Below, piece after piece: positions 9,207 to 18,577 of a stretch of DNA of 64,000 bases. Within the stretch, counting starts at the first letter, position 1; every line of letters begins with the position of its first letter. The notes under the pieces were generated by a model. It saw only the letters and a list, made by a program, of their open reading frames with translations. It was not told the origin of the DNA and made no database searches. The DNA comes from Aequorivita sp. H23M31 (GTDB lineage: Bacteria > Bacteroidota > Bacteroidia > Flavobacteriales > Flavobacteriaceae), in contig NZ_CP034951.1 of assembly GCF_004022485.1 (NCBI RefSeq), positions 1,674,001 through 1,738,000 on the forward strand. Direction: 5' to 3'. The translations under genes and the position numbers were made by a program.

Positions 9207-9641
9207 CTAATGTTTCTTTGTGCTCTTCTTTGAAGAGGTCGATGAGTCGGGTGTGTAATTTTTTCTGATATCAATTTGATATTCCTTTTCAGCCAGATCT
9301 ACAAGCATATCAAATATTATCGCCTTCTTATCTGCTCTTTCGGCGAGATGCTCCGCACGGTTCTTCTGCTTTTCTAATAACCTTATCTTAGCTTCCAGTT
9401 CTAGAATCTTCTGTTCGGGTGTTTTTGCCACAACTTTTTGGGATTGGTTCTCCCAATCAAAAGTACCATATTTTCGCAACCATTGTGTTATAGTTGACCT
9501 AGCTTGGATCCCATATTTATGACAAGCTTCGAGTCTTTCAAGTTGACCTGACTCTATTTCTTGAACAACTTGAAGCTTAAAAGAAAGCGAGTAGTCTTTT
9601 TGGGTACGCTTGACATACCCAGTATTTTCTGATGTTTTCAT
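9207..9641 (-). CDS. IS3-family transposase OrfA, DNA-binding part
   Basis: Protein of 144 residues. The N-terminal half has a helix-turn-helix of the transposase_8 type (about 14-60: LSFKLQVVQEIESG, then TITQWLRKYG), used to bind the element ends. A heptad leucine/glutamate coiled coil follows (about 72-112, starting at PEQKILELEAKI), the IS3 leucine zipper for multimerisation. The last 17 residues are replaced in the OrfAB fusion when the ribosome shifts at 9258-9264. The ATG at 9641 lies 18 bp inside the right inverted repeat. Confidence 0.92.
   Translation of the reverse strand: MKTSENTGYVKRTQKDYSLSFKLQVVQEIESGQLERLEACHKYGIQARSTITQWLRKYGTFDWENQSQKVVAKTPEQKILELEAKIRLLEKQKNRAEHLAERADKKAIIFDMLVDLAEKEYQIDIRKNYTPDSSTSSKKSTKKH
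9258..9264 (-). promoter_or_regulatory. Programmed -1 frameshift heptamer of the IS3 element
   Basis: In the orfA frame the codons are AGA AAA AAT, giving the slippery heptamer A AAA AAT. A -1 slip here leads straight into the open orfB frame, which begins KLHTRLIDLFKEEHKE, a typical IS3 junction. The geometry was checked by codon arithmetic from both frames. Confidence 0.8.
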
Positions 9642-9685
9642 TACACTAAAGTTTTAGTGTATCGCTATTTCAGGACGGGACATAG

Positions 9686-9697
9686 GGCAAATATAAA
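9686..9697 (-). promoter_or_regulatory. Native -7 promoter box of the amidinotransferase gene, now upstream of the IS
   Basis: On the minus strand TATATTTG is followed by CCCT and then, before the IS inserted, by the ATG of the arginine-deiminase-like gene. This is an exact TAnnTTTG box of the Bacteroidota type and would have given a nearly leaderless mRNA. It overlaps the T-run of the gltA terminator, and no clear -33 box is visible. After insertion it faces orfA of the IS instead. Confidence 0.5.
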
Positions 9698-9727
9698 AAA
9701 GCACCCCAATATTGAAGTGCTTTTTTT
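9692..9727 (-). terminator. Rho-independent terminator of gltA
   Basis: Just after the gltA stop the minus strand reads AAGCACTTCAATATTG then GGGTGCTTTTTT. A GCAC/GTGC stem extends through CAAT/ATTG and ends in a run of six T. Confidence 0.75.
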
Positions 9728-9746
9728 GCATATTAAGGTTTAGTTC

Positions 9747-11033
9747 TTATCGTTCCTCGACAGGCACAAATTTACGAAGGGTCTCCCCTATATAAATTTG
9801 TCTTGGACGTCCTATAGGTTCCTTATTAAGACGCATTTCTCTCCATTGGGCAATCCAACCTGGCAATCGTCCCAGCGCAAACATCGGGGTAAACATTTCA
9901 ACCGGAATCCCTAGAGCTCTATAAATAATACCTGAATAGAAATCGACATTTGGATATAGTTTTCTGTCAACAAAGTATTTGTCTTCCAAGGCTTCTTTTT
10001 CCAAAGCTTTTGCAATGTCCAACACATCGTCATCCATCCCTAGCGTTTCCAATACGCTGTCTGCTGCCTTTTTGATTATTTTGGCGCGCGGATCGAAGTT
10101 TTTATAAACTCTATGGCCGAAGCCCATTAAACGGAACGGATCGTCTTTGTCCTTTGCTTTGGCCATATACTTTTTAGTATCACCTCCATCTTCCTTAATA
10201 GCTTCCAGCATTTCGATTACAGCTTGGTTTGCCCCTCCGTGAAGTGGACCCCAAAGTGCTGCGATACCAGCGGAAATAGAAATAAAAAGCCCAGCGTGGG
10301 AGGATCCCACAATACGCACTGTAGACGTAGAACAGTTTTGTTCGTGATCCGCGTGCAAAATCAATAATTTATCAAGCGCCTCCAATATAGTTTCATTGGT
10401 CTTGTATTCTCCATTTGGTTTTCTGAACATCATTTTTAGGAAGTTCTCTACATAACCCAAACTCTCTCCTCCGTAATCCAATGGAAGTCCCATCCGCTTT
10501 CTATAGGTCCACGCAGCAAGTACCGGGAATTTAGCGAGAATCTTTACAATGGCCTTGTACATATCTTCCTCGCTATCCACATTTACAGAAGAAGGGTTGA
10601 ATGCAACCAATGCAGAAGTAAGAGAGGAAAGAACGCCCATAGGATGTGCCGATTTTGGAAAACCATCCAGAATCTTTTTAACATCCTCGTCCACTTGGGA
10701 CTGAGCCTTTATATCATTATGAAATTTTGTGAGTTGATCTTTGGTAGGCAATTCTCCAAAAATAAGTAGGTAACAAACTTCCAGAAAGTTGGCCTTCTCC
10801 GCCAGTTCCTCTATAGCATAACCTCGGTACCGCAGAATTCCTTTTTCGCCATCCAAAAACGTAATAGCACTTTCACAGGCTCCCGTATTTTTATAGCCAG
10901 GGTCCAATGTTACTACGCCATTGGTCTCGCTGCGCAGATTTTTTATATCTATACCTAACTCATTCTCGGTTCCTTCTACCACAGGTAGCTCATATTTTTT
11001 CCCATCCAATTCGAGGGTCGCAATCTTTGTCAT
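9747..11033 (-). CDS. gltA: Citrate synthase, type II (hexameric-type)
   Basis: Citrate synthase of 428 residues, which condenses oxaloacetate and acetyl-CoA to citrate as the entry step of the TCA cycle, in the cytosol. The N-terminal extension (1-60) with KIATLELDG and LDPGYKNTG is typical of the longer Gram-negative type. Catalytic residues are visible: His265 in GPLHGGANQ, His307 in GFGHRVYKN and Asp364 in NVDFYSGI. The ATG at 11033 fits the family start. It follows eno after a terminator, and its own promoter probably lies in the 170-bp gap, where TACTTTAG near 11072 resembles a weak -7 box. An IS3 now separates it from the gene behind. Confidence 0.97.
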   Translation of the reverse strand: MTKIATLELDGKKYELPVVEGTENELGIDIKNLRSETNGVVTLDPGYKNTGACESAITFLDGEKGILRYRGYAIEELAEKANFLEVCYLLIFGELPTKDQLTKFHNDIKAQSQVDEDVKKILDGFPKSAHPMGVLSSLTSALVAFNPSSVNVDSEEDMYKAIVKILAKFPVLAAWTYRKRMGLPLDYGGESLGYVENFLKMMFRKPNGEYKTNETILEALDKLLILHADHEQNCSTSTVRIVGSSHAGLFISISAGIAALWGPLHGGANQAVIEMLEAIKEDGGDTKKYMAKAKDKDDPFRLMGFGHRVYKNFDPRAKIIKKAADSVLETLGMDDDVLDIAKALEKEALEDKYFVDRKLYPNVDFYSGIIYRALGIPVEMFTPMFALGRLPGWIAQWREMRLNKEPIGRPRQIYIGETLRKFVPVEER

Positions 11034-11167
11034 ATATATCGTTTATTTTCTTAATTAACCAGATTCGCTAAAGTACAAAATTGCCGTCAATTATTTTAAC
11101 ATTTTTGATGTATGTTAGGTTAAAAATTACTTAAAGATCTTCCTAGTATTTCCAGGGCATCCAAATT

Positions 11168-11194
11168 AAAAAACCCTGCGTTTGCAAGGTTTTT
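11168..11194 (-). terminator. Rho-independent terminator of eno
   Basis: The minus strand has AAAAACCTTGC, a short AAAC loop, then GCAGGGTTTTTT, ten bases after the eno stop. Near-perfect stem with a T-run. Confidence 0.8.
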
Positions 11195-11203
11195 AATCAA
11201 AAA

Positions 11204-12502
<1,299 letters not shown>

Positions 12503-12520
12503 TTATTGTTATTATTTATT

Positions 12521-12949
12521 TTAAGTGTTTTTTGAAAGCTCCCTTTCAATCTTTTCAATAGTTGGTAGACTTGATTTTAGATCTTTGGGAATTGACTTAC
12601 TTAATTGTCCCCAAGGTATTTGTTCAACAAGCTGTTGGACTTTTTCATTCGTTAAATTTGAAATGTTATAAAATTAAAACCATTTTTTCATCGAGAATAA
12701 ATTGGTTCTTGAAAATCCTTTTTGATCCGGAAATTCATTTTTTAAATCTTTTGACAATTCGTAAGCAATAGAAGAACCCCGATTTGAACTTTCTATTTTG
12801 GAAGAAATTGATTTTCCAATTTCCCAATAAAGTGAAAGAAGTTCTCTATTTACAGATAAAGCTGCTTTTATTTGAGCCGACTGAACTTTACTTTTCAGAT
12901 CGGCAATCCAATTTGTATATTCAGGAGTTTTAAATGTATCTAAATCCAT
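12521..12949 (-). pseudogene. Remnant of a DUF1016 (YhcG-type PD-(D/E)XK) nuclease gene
   Basis: The frame from ATG 12949 encodes 91 residues resembling the DUF1016 N-terminal domain (VNRELLSLYWEIGKSIS, then GFSRTNL), ending at an in-frame TAA at 12674-12676. The same frame continues after that stop with NLTNEKVQQLVEQIPWGQ, the next conserved stretch of the family. It then jumps directly to a C-terminal-like tail (KSSLPTIEKIERELS) and ends at 12521. A full YhcG protein has about 350 residues, so the nuclease core appears deleted and one nonsense codon was added. Intact relatives are often associated with restriction-modification loci; none is seen here. Family assignment is from memory of the conserved motifs. 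Confidence 0.75.
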
Positions 12950-12960
12950 CGGGAAAATTA

Positions 12961-12997
12961 AAAAAACCTGACAGGTTTTGGAAACAAGTCAGGTTTG
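12961..12997 (-). terminator. Rho-independent terminator of carA
   Basis: Minus strand: AAACCTGAC, 16-nt loop, GTCAGGTTTTTTT. Perfect 9-bp stem and a T-run, 14 bp after the carA stop. Confidence 0.8.
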
Positions 12998-13010
12998 GAA
13001 TTTCAAGAAT

Positions 13011-14132
13011 CTAAACTGTTTGCAATTTATATTTTTCCATACTATCGATAAACTGATCAAAAAGATATGTTGCATCGTGAGGACCTGGACTGGCTTCAGG
13101 ATGATATTGTACAGAAAATGCTGGCTTGTTTTTCATACGGATTCCAGCAGCTGTATGATCGTTTAAATGTACGTGGGTAATCTCCAATTCCGCATTTGCT
13201 TCTGCTTCTTCTCTGTTTATTGCAAAACCATGATTTTGTGAGGTTATCTCTCCCTTTCCGGTTATTAGGTTCATTACGGGATGGTTTATCCCGCGATGGC
13301 CATTGTGCATCTTATAGGTGGAAACTCCATTTGCCAACGCCAACATTTGATGGCCCAGACATATTCCGAACATTGGCAATTCCTTATCCAAAATAGTTTT
13401 TACCAACTCAATAGCACCTGTTAGAGGCTGTGGATCTCCAGGACCATTTGAAATAAAATAGCCATCAGGAGTAAAAGCTTCCATATCGGAAAAGGTAGCA
13501 TCGTAAGGGAATACCTTTATATAACAATCACGTTCTGCAAATCGGCGCAAAATATTCTTTTTAATTCCAAGATCAAGGGCGGAGATTCTATATTTGGCAT
13601 TTTCGTTTCCAACAAAGTAAGGTTCTTTAGTAGAAACCTTAGAAGCCAGCTCAAGCCCGTCCATATTTGGAATTTCAGACAATTGCTTTTTAAGTTCCTC
13701 TATATTATCCACCTCGGTGGTAATAACTGCGTTCATCGCTCCATTGTCGCGGATATAATTTACCAATGCCCGTGTATCTACATCGCTAATGGCTAGAAGA
13801 TTATTCTTATTTAAGAATTCTTCCAACGAACCATCGGCAGCGGGACGGGAATAATGGTAACTAAAATTTCGAACGACCAAACCGGCAATCTTTATTCCTT
13901 CAGATTCAATCTCTTCATCGCTTACTCCATAATTTCCAATATGAACGGAAGTGGCGACCATAATTTGACCGTGATAAGATGGATCTGTAAAAATCTCCTC
14001 ATATCCTGTCATTCCAGTATTAAAACAGACTTCTCCAAAGGCTGAACCTTCCTTATTTCCAACAGCTTTTCCGTAGAAAATGGTTCCGTCGGCAAGTAAA
14101 ATTAATGCTTTTTTTCGTGTTTGGTAATTCAT
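13011..14132 (-). CDS. carA: Carbamoyl-phosphate synthase, small (glutaminase) subunit
   Basis: Protein of 373 residues. It hydrolyses glutamine and channels ammonia to the large subunit CarB, feeding pyrimidine and arginine synthesis. The N-terminal CPSase small-chain domain spans about 5-150 (ADGTIFYGKAVG, NTGMTGYEEIFTDPSY). A class I glutamine amidotransferase domain follows, with nucleophile Cys258 in FGICLGHQ and the His344/Glu346 pair in QYHPEASPGPHD. carB is not in this window. A promoter box lies about 80 bp upstream, and a leader hairpin is possible there. The rplQ-carA-eno-gltA order is commonly seen in flavobacteria. Confidence 0.97.
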   Translation of the reverse strand: MNYQTRKKALILLADGTIFYGKAVGNKEGSAFGEVCFNTGMTGYEEIFTDPSYHGQIMVATSVHIGNYGVSDEEIESEGIKIAGLVVRNFSYHYSRPAADGSLEEFLNKNNLLAISDVDTRALVNYIRDNGAMNAVITTEVDNIEELKKQLSEIPNMDGLELASKVSTKEPYFVGNENAKYRISALDLGIKKNILRRFAERDCYIKVFPYDATFSDMEAFTPDGYFISNGPGDPQPLTGAIELVKTILDKELPMFGICLGHQMLALANGVSTYKMHNGHRGINHPVMNLITGKGEITSQNHGFAINREEAEANAELEITHVHLNDHTAAGIRMKNKPAFSVQYHPEASPGPHDATYLFDQFIDSMEKYKLQTV

Positions 14133-14159
14133 TGTTTGAAGGGTTTTAGGTTTCTGGTC

Positions 14160-14190
14160 TCAACCCTTTGACAAGCTCAGGGTAACAATC
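14160..14190. repeat. Short intergenic palindrome in the carA leader
   Basis: The plus strand has ACCCTTTGACAAGCTCAGGG, whose arms ACCCT and AGGGT can pair. It lies between the carA promoter box and the ATG, so it would be in the mRNA leader. Whether it is regulatory or a dispersed repeat cannot be told from one copy. Confidence 0.4.
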
Positions 14191-14212
14191 TAGGTTTCTC
14201 AAAAAATCTTTG

Positions 14213-14220
14213 CAAAAGTA
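14213..14220 (-). promoter_or_regulatory. carA: Putative -7 box of the carA promoter
   Basis: Minus strand TACTTTTG matches the Bacteroidota TAnnTTTG box exactly, about 80 nt before the carA ATG. A GTTTCG about 20 nt upstream is a poor -33 match. The box directly follows the terminator at 14229-14261. Confidence 0.5.
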
Positions 14221-14228
14221 GTATAAAA

Positions 14229-14261
14229 AAAAGGGATAAACGAAACCGCTTATCCCTTTGT
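14229..14261 (-). terminator. Rho-independent terminator of the small Cys-rich locus
   Basis: Minus strand CAAAGGGATAAGCGG then TTTATCCCTTTTTTTT. The AAAGGGATAA/TTATCCCTTT stem is perfect with a long T-run. It lies downstream of the ORF ending at 14284. Confidence 0.8.
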
Positions 14262-14283
14262 TACTTATTGAAATGGAATTCAA

Positions 14284-14502
14284 TTAATCGTGCAATAAAA
14301 ATGATTGGTAGGATTTACAACTTGCCAAATTGGGCTCCAAAAGACAAGTAACGGTTTCACCACAACCCCACAATCTCTTTCCGTCAATTATAAAAATGTT
14401 TGGCAAGCAGTTTTGAGCGCCAAAACAAGTTATGTAGATCTGTTTAAAATTATCTTCCTCACTCGAATTACTCAAATACAAATAATTATCCTGTAACGTC
14501 AA
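14284..14502 (-). CDS. Small Cys-rich ORF of unknown function (second half of a possible split gene)
   Basis: The frame encodes about 72 residues from a TTG (LTLQDNYLYLSNSSEEDN at its start) and ends at 14284 before a strong terminator. No known domain is recognised. It contains the pattern CLPNIFIIDGKRLWGCGE, with further cysteines on either side. The frame just upstream contains a clearly related pattern, CTPRKFYIGDGVWEWGSTYC, so the two look like tandem repeats of one Cys/Trp/Gly motif, now in different frames. It may be the C-terminal half of a frameshifted gene rather than an independent protein. The terminator and an upstream promoter box argue that the locus is transcribed. Confidence 0.4.
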   Translation of the reverse strand: MTLQDNYLYLSNSSEEDNFKQIYITCFGAQNCLPNIFIIDGKRLWGCGETVTCLLEPNLASCKSYQSFLLHD

Positions 14503-14692
14503 CCCTCTTGCAACTCTTAAGGGTTAAACTGGATGTTTTACTACATCCATAAGAACAATAAGTAGAGCCCCATTCCCATACTCCGTCTCCAATATAGAAT
14601 TTTCTAGGCGTGCAACCAACAGAACACGTACTAGAGCAGATAATTGTCTCCTTGGATAAAGATAAAATTCCGGAATCAAGATTTTGAGTTAT
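14486..14692 (-). pseudogene. Upstream Cys-rich frame without a normal start codon
   Basis: This frame encodes about 68 residues with nine cysteines, including the segment CSSTCSVGCTPRKFYIGDG, and ends at TAA 14486-14488. It has no ATG, GTG or TTG. Its first plausible codon is ATA at 14690-14692, five nt behind an exact TACTTTTG promoter box at 14698-14705. That is the same spacing seen at other near-leaderless starts in this window. The simplest reading is a gene whose ATG became ATA and whose second half is frameshifted. Translation from ATA cannot be excluded. Confidence 0.35.
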
Positions 14693-14697
14693 GGTTA

Positions 14698-14705
14698 CAA
14701 AAGTA
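14698..14705 (-). promoter_or_regulatory. Putative -7 box for the small Cys-rich locus
   Basis: Minus strand TACTTTTG is an exact TAnnTTTG match. No TTTG stands at the expected distance upstream, so this is a half-supported promoter. Confidence 0.45.
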
Positions 14706-14792
14706 AAATTCCGAAAATCAATTTTTTAAATAAAATAAAAAAACCAGGTAATTCAATTTTGATTGCCATATCTCAATCCATTTGTTTAAAAT

Positions 14793-14827
14793 TAAAAAGG
14801 CCATCCAAAACAGGACAGCCTTTTTAA
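14793..14827 (-). terminator. Rho-independent terminator at the end of the ribosomal operon
   Basis: Minus strand AAAAAGGCTGTCC, loop, GGATGGCCTTTTTAA, about 20 bp after the rplQ stop. It closes the long rpsL-to-rplQ block. Confidence 0.8.
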
Positions 14828-14847
14828 AAACATGTAAGGAAGAAAAT

Positions 14848-15369
14848 CTATTCCTCCTCTTTCTTAGCATCTTTTTTAGTCTTGGCCGGAGCAGCTTTTT
14901 TCTGGTCCTTATCAGCTTTAGATGCAGTAGCAGTATCTGTGGTTGCAGCACCACCTCGACGACTTCTACGTGTGGTTTTCTTCTTGGTAGCTTTACCGGC
15001 ATTGTAGATTTCGTTGAAATCAACAAGCTCGATCATTGCCATATCTGCATTATCACCTAAACGATTTCCCAACTTAATGATTCGGGTATATCCCCCTGGA
15101 CGATCTCCAACTTTTGGCGCAACAGTTCTAAAGAGTTCGGCAACAGCATCTTTTTGACGCAACTTTGCGAAAACCAAACGACGATTGTGAGTGGTATCTT
15201 CTTTAGACTTGGTAACCAATGGCTCAACAAATTGTTTTAAGGCCTTTGCTTTTGCAACAGTAGTGTTGATTCTTTTGTGCTCAATCAATGAGTTTGCCAT
15301 GTTGGCCAACATTGAGTGTCTGTGGGCGGTTTTTCTACCTAGGTGATTGTGTTTTTTTCCGTGTCTCAT
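14848..15369 (-). CDS. rplQ: 50S ribosomal protein L17, with a long charged tail
   Basis: Protein of 173 residues. Residues 1-116 are a normal L17 ([20 protein letters not shown], then [20 protein letters not shown]), which sits at the exit-tunnel side of the large subunit. The last ~57 residues are a low-complexity Lys/Ala/Thr/Glu tail (TTRRSRRGG then many K and A), as in many Bacteroidota L17 proteins and absent from the short E. coli form. Last gene of the alpha-operon part, after rpoA and a repeat-filled 140-bp spacer. Confidence 0.97.
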   Translation of the reverse strand: MRHGKKHNHLGRKTAHRHSMLANMANSLIEHKRINTTVAKAKALKQFVEPLVTKSKEDTTHNRRLVFAKLRQKDAVAELFRTVAPKVGDRPGGYTRIIKLGNRLGDNADMAMIELVDFNEIYNAGKATKKKTTRRSRRGGAATTDTATASKADKDQKKAAPAKTKKDAKKEEE

Positions 15370-15438
15370 GACATTTTTGATTTCATCATCTTGCTACAAG
15401 ATCCGTTCATCGGAGAGCAAACTATGATGGATTAAATT

Positions 15439-15505
15439 GATTTACGATCTACGATTTTAGATTTACGATTTTAGCAATCTAAAATCGTAAATCCGAAATC
15501 TAAAG
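15439..15505. repeat. Word-repeat hairpin in the rpoA-rplQ spacer
   Basis: The spacer repeats the words GATTTACGAT and GATTTTAG. The arms 15460-15474 and 15479-15493 are perfect 15-bp complements (GATTTACGATTTTAG and its reverse) around a 4-nt loop. The same words occur at 17228-17278, 21484-21512, 58006-58038 and 58266-58382. Confidence 0.85.
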
Positions 15506-15509
15506 TCCT

Positions 15510-16502
15510 CTAGTCTTTATCTAATTTGTATTTTGTAAGATCCATTCCGAAGTTAAGTCCTTTAATACTTACAAGCTCTTCAAGCTCGGTAAGTGATTTT
15601 TTACCAAAATTTCGGAATTTCATCAAATCATTTTTGTTGTAGGATACAAGGTCACCCAAAGTATCAACCTCTGCAGCTTTCAAACAGTTTAGCGCACGAA
15701 CCGAAAGGTCCATATCAACTAATTTTGTTTTAAGCAACTGGCGCATATGAAGAGATTCTTCATCATAAGTCTCAGTTTGTGCAATCTCATCTGCTTCCAA
15801 GGTAATGCGCTCATCGCTGAACAGCATAAAGTGGTGGATCAATGTTTTTGCAGCTTCGGTCAAGGCATCTTTTGGATGGATAGATCCGTCTGTCTGGATT
15901 TCGAATACCAATTTTTCATAATCGGTCTTCTGCTCTACCCTAAAGTTTTCAATACTGTACTTTACGTTTTTGATAGGCGTATAGATCGAGTCCATAAAAA
16001 TGGTACCCAAAGGTGCGTTAGCTTTTTTGTTCTCTTCAGCAGGAACGTAACCACGACCTTTTTCGATAGTAATTTCGAAATTCAAACTAACTTTAGGATC
16101 CATATTGCAAAGAACCAACTCTGGGTTCAATACTTGGAATCCTGAAATGAATTTTTGGAAATCCCCAGCTTTCAACTGCTCACTTCCAGAGACCGAAATA
16201 GTAACGGTTTCGTTGTCTATCTCGTCGATTTGTCTTTTGAAACGAACTTGCTTTAGGTTCAAAATAATTTCGGTAACGTCCTCAACAACTCCCGCAATCG
16301 TTGAAAATTCGTGATCCACACCCTCGATACGAACTGAGGTAATGGCGAATCCTTCCAATGATGAAAGAAGTACGCGTCTTAATGCGTTACCAATAGTAAG
16401 TCCATAACCGGGTTCCAAAGGACGGAATTCAAACTTTCCTTCGAAATCGGTAGAATTTACCATTATAACTTTATCAGGCTTCTGAAAACTAAATATTGCC
16501 AT
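15510..16502 (-). CDS. rpoA: RNA polymerase subunit alpha
   Basis: Protein of 330 residues with the alpha N-terminal dimerisation and assembly domain (about 1-230, including [20 protein letters not shown]) and the C-terminal helix-hairpin-helix domain (about 255-320: [18 protein letters not shown], then [13 protein letters not shown]), which contacts promoter UP elements and activators. Length is normal. Located between rpsD and rplQ in the usual alpha-operon order. Confidence 0.98.
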   Translation of the reverse strand: MAIFSFQKPDKVIMVNSTDFEGKFEFRPLEPGYGLTIGNALRRVLLSSLEGFAITSVRIEGVDHEFSTIAGVVEDVTEIILNLKQVRFKRQIDEIDNETVTISVSGSEQLKAGDFQKFISGFQVLNPELVLCNMDPKVSLNFEITIEKGRGYVPAEENKKANAPLGTIFMDSIYTPIKNVKYSIENFRVEQKTDYEKLVFEIQTDGSIHPKDALTEAAKTLIHHFMLFSDERITLEADEIAQTETYDEESLHMRQLLKTKLVDMDLSVRALNCLKAAEVDTLGDLVSYNKNDLMKFRNFGKKSLTELEELVSIKGLNFGMDLTKYKLDKD

Positions 16503-16523
16503 AATTGACTTTGTGTGTTTTTG

Positions 16524-17129
16524 TTATTTAGAATATAATTCAACGATCAACTGCTCGTTGATGTTTTCTGGTATTTGGATGCGCTCTGGAGCTGAAACAA
16601 ATGTTCCTTCCTTCTTATCGCCATTCCAAGTAATCCATTCGTAAACGTGATTGGCATTTGCCAAAGAAGAATTGATAGCTTCAAGAGATTTTGATTTTTC
16701 TCTAACAGCAACAACATCGCCAGCTTTCAATTGGTAAGAAGGGATATTCACGCTATTTCCGTTTACCGTAATATGACGGTGAGAAACTAGTTGTCTAGCA
16801 CCTGAACGGCTTGGAGAAATCCCCATTCTGTAAACTACGTTATCCAAACGTGATTCACATAGTTGAAGCAAAACTTCCCCTGTAATTCCGGGGGCAGCGT
16901 TCGCTTTTTTAAACATATTTCTGAACTGACGCTCCAAGATACCATAGGTATATTTGGTTTTTTGCTTTTCAGTAAGCTGAATAGCATATTCAGATTTTTT
17001 TCCACGACGACGGGTGTTCCCGTGTTGTCCTGGAGGGTAATTTCTCTTTTCGAAAGATTTGTCGTCTCCGAAGATTGCTTCCCCGAATTTACGGGCGATT
17101 TTTGTTTTTGGACCAGTATATCTTGCCAT
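16524..17129 (-). CDS. rpsD: 30S ribosomal protein S4
   Basis: Protein of 201 residues, a primary 16S rRNA binder and assembly starter. It has the S4 RNA-binding domain at about 91-155 ([20 protein letters not shown], then [13 protein letters not shown]). The N-terminal region lacks the four-Cys zinc knuckle found in some S4 proteins. In E. coli S4 also represses the alpha operon; that is not testable here. Confidence 0.98.
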   Translation of the reverse strand: MARYTGPKTKIARKFGEAIFGDDKSFEKRNYPPGQHGNTRRRGKKSEYAIQLTEKQKTKYTYGILERQFRNMFKKANAAPGITGEVLLQLCESRLDNVVYRMGISPSRSGARQLVSHRHITVNGNSVNIPSYQLKAGDVVAVREKSKSLEAINSSLANANHVYEWITWNGDKKEGTFVSAPERIQIPENINEQLIVELYSK

Positions 17130-17227
17130 TTCTAATTGTTGGGTTTTGAAGAAAAACTAAATTAAGGTCTTATGCTATCCTCTAGTTTCTATATATCTTC
17201 AGTTGATACTTATTGATTTCTGAAATA

Positions 17228-17278
17228 CGATTTACGATTTACGATTGAAGAAAATCTACAACCGTAAATCGTAAATCG
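17228..17278. repeat. Perfect 16-bp word-repeat hairpin between rpsD and rpsK
   Basis: CGATTTACGATTTACG at 17228-17243 is perfectly complementary to 17263-17278, with a 19-nt loop. The rest of the 156-bp spacer (17130-17285) is AT-rich without other features. The words match those in the rpoA-rplQ spacer. Confidence 0.9.
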
Positions 17279-17285
17279 AAAATTA

Positions 17286-17687
17286 TTAAACTCTACGACG
17301 CTTTGGAGGGCGACATCCGTTGTGCGGCATTGGGGTAACGTCAACGATCTCGGTAACTTCAATTCCAGCATTGTGGATAGAACGAATGGCAGATTCTCTA
17401 CCGTTTCCTGGACCCTTAACATATACCTTTACTTTGCGCAAACCAGCGTCGTGCGCAACTTTTGCACATTCCTCTGAGGCCAATTGGGCCGCATAAGGAG
17501 TGTTTTTCTTAGATCCACGGAAACCCATCTTACCGGCCGAGGACCAAGAGATAACATCTCCGTTCTTATTTGTCAACGATACGATAATGTTGTTAAAGGA
17601 AGCTGTAATATGTGCTTCACCCACTGATTCAACATTAACCTTTCGTTTCTTAACTGCTTTTGTAGTTTTTTGACTTGTCTTTGCCAT
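17286..17687 (-). CDS. rpsK: 30S ribosomal protein S11
   Basis: Protein of 133 residues of the 30S platform. It shows the S11 core [40 protein letters not shown], and the C-terminal signature [18 protein letters not shown]. Eleven bp behind rpsM. Confidence 0.98.
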   Translation of the reverse strand: MAKTSQKTTKAVKKRKVNVESVGEAHITASFNNIIVSLTNKNGDVISWSSAGKMGFRGSKKNTPYAAQLASEECAKVAHDAGLRKVKVYVKGPGNGRESAIRSIHNAGIEVTEIVDVTPMPHNGCRPPKRRRV

Positions 17688-17698
17688 AACCTTAGGTA

Positions 17699-18073
17699 TT
17701 ATTTAGTCACTTTTTTCTTGTTAGCGACTGTTTTACGTCTTCCTTTTCTTGTACGAGAGTTATTCTTAGTTCGTTGTCCTCTCAATGGAAGACCTGATCT
17801 GTGACGAATTCCTCTATAACATCCAATATCCATTAAGCGTTTAATGCTCAATTGAACTTCACTACGTAATTCACCTTCGATTTTGAAAGACCCTACAGCA
17901 TCACGAATAGCTCCGATTTCATCATCGTTCCACTCGCTTACTTTTTTGTCTTCGTCAACCCCGGCTTTTTTCAGAATATCTTGTGCACGGCTTTTACCGA
18001 TTCCAAAGATATACGTTAACGCGATTACACCCCTTTTGTGTTTTGGGATATCTACACCTGCGATTCTTGCCAT
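17699..18073 (-). CDS. rpsM: 30S ribosomal protein S13
   Basis: Protein of 124 residues of the 30S head, contacting the P-site tRNA and the inter-subunit bridges. It begins [20 protein letters not shown] and has the helix-two-turn-helix region and the basic tail [20 protein letters not shown]. It follows rpmJ by 3 bp. Confidence 0.98.
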   Translation of the reverse strand: MARIAGVDIPKHKRGVIALTYIFGIGKSRAQDILKKAGVDEDKKVSEWNDDEIGAIRDAVGSFKIEGELRSEVQLSIKRLMDIGCYRGIRHRSGLPLRGQRTKNNSRTRKGRRKTVANKKKVTK

Positions 18074-18076
18074 AAC

Positions 18077-18193
18077 TTATCCTTGTCTTTGTTTGAACTT
18101 TGGGTTCTTTTTGTTAATTACATATAATCTACCTTTTCTGCGAACAATCTTGCAGTCGGCACTTCTCTTTTTTACGGATGCTCTTACTTTCAT
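18077..18193 (-). CDS. rpmJ: 50S ribosomal protein L36
   Basis: A 38-residue protein beginning [20 protein letters not shown] and ending [12 protein letters not shown]. It has only one cysteine (Cys14) and none of the other zinc ligands, so it is the zinc-independent form of L36. ATG at 18193, TAA at 18077-18079, between infA and rpsM as in most Bacteroidota. Confidence 0.95.
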   Translation of the reverse strand: MKVRASVKKRSADCKIVRRKGRLYVINKKNPKFKQRQG

Positions 18194-18292
18194 CTCTCTT
18201 TGTATTTGTTTTTTAAGGGTGAGATGAAACTCTTCATCTCAATTGCATTCTTTTCTTAATAAACCGTGAGGTCCTCCCGATATTCTGCGGGA

Positions 18293-18508
18293 TTAGTATC
18301 TATAGGTAATTCTTGCTTTGGTCAAATCGTAAGGACTCATTTCGAGCTTTACTTTATCTCCAGGCAACAATTTAATATAGTGCATACGCATTTTGCCAGA
18401 AATGTGCGCAGTCACTACGTGACCGTTTTCCAACTCCACACGGAACATTGCATTTGAAAGTGCTTCCACTATGCTCCCATCTTGCTCTATTGCGTTTTGT
18501 TTAGCCAT
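18293..18508 (-). CDS. infA: Translation initiation factor IF-1
   Basis: Protein of 71 residues, a single S1/OB-fold that occupies the 30S A site during initiation. It begins [20 protein letters not shown] and has the conserved [19 protein letters not shown]. Located between secY and rpmJ. Confidence 0.97.
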   Translation of the reverse strand: MAKQNAIEQDGSIVEALSNAMFRVELENGHVVTAHISGKMRMHYIKLLPGDKVKLEMSPYDLTKARITYRY

Positions 18509-18577
18509 TTAATTTATTGTGTATTATTTATTCTTATTGTCTATTATAGTTTATACTACTGTATATTCTCTACTAGA

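Larger units (their letters stand above)
8290..9682 (-). mobile_element. Complete IS3-family insertion sequence
   Basis: The element is 1393 bp. Its ends are imperfect 24-bp inverted repeats, 8290-8313 and 9659-9682, matching at 18 of 24 positions and both beginning TGTC with a shared GTCCT and CGATAC. A 3-bp direct repeat TAG (8287-8289 and 9683-9685) flanks it, as expected for IS3 insertion. It encodes orfA and orfB in the -1 relation with a slippery heptamer. Both frames are open and the DDE residues are present, so it looks recent and active. The target lies between the gltA terminator/promoter region and the next gene's ATG; the T of the ATG complement is part of the duplicated target. 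Confidence 0.95.
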
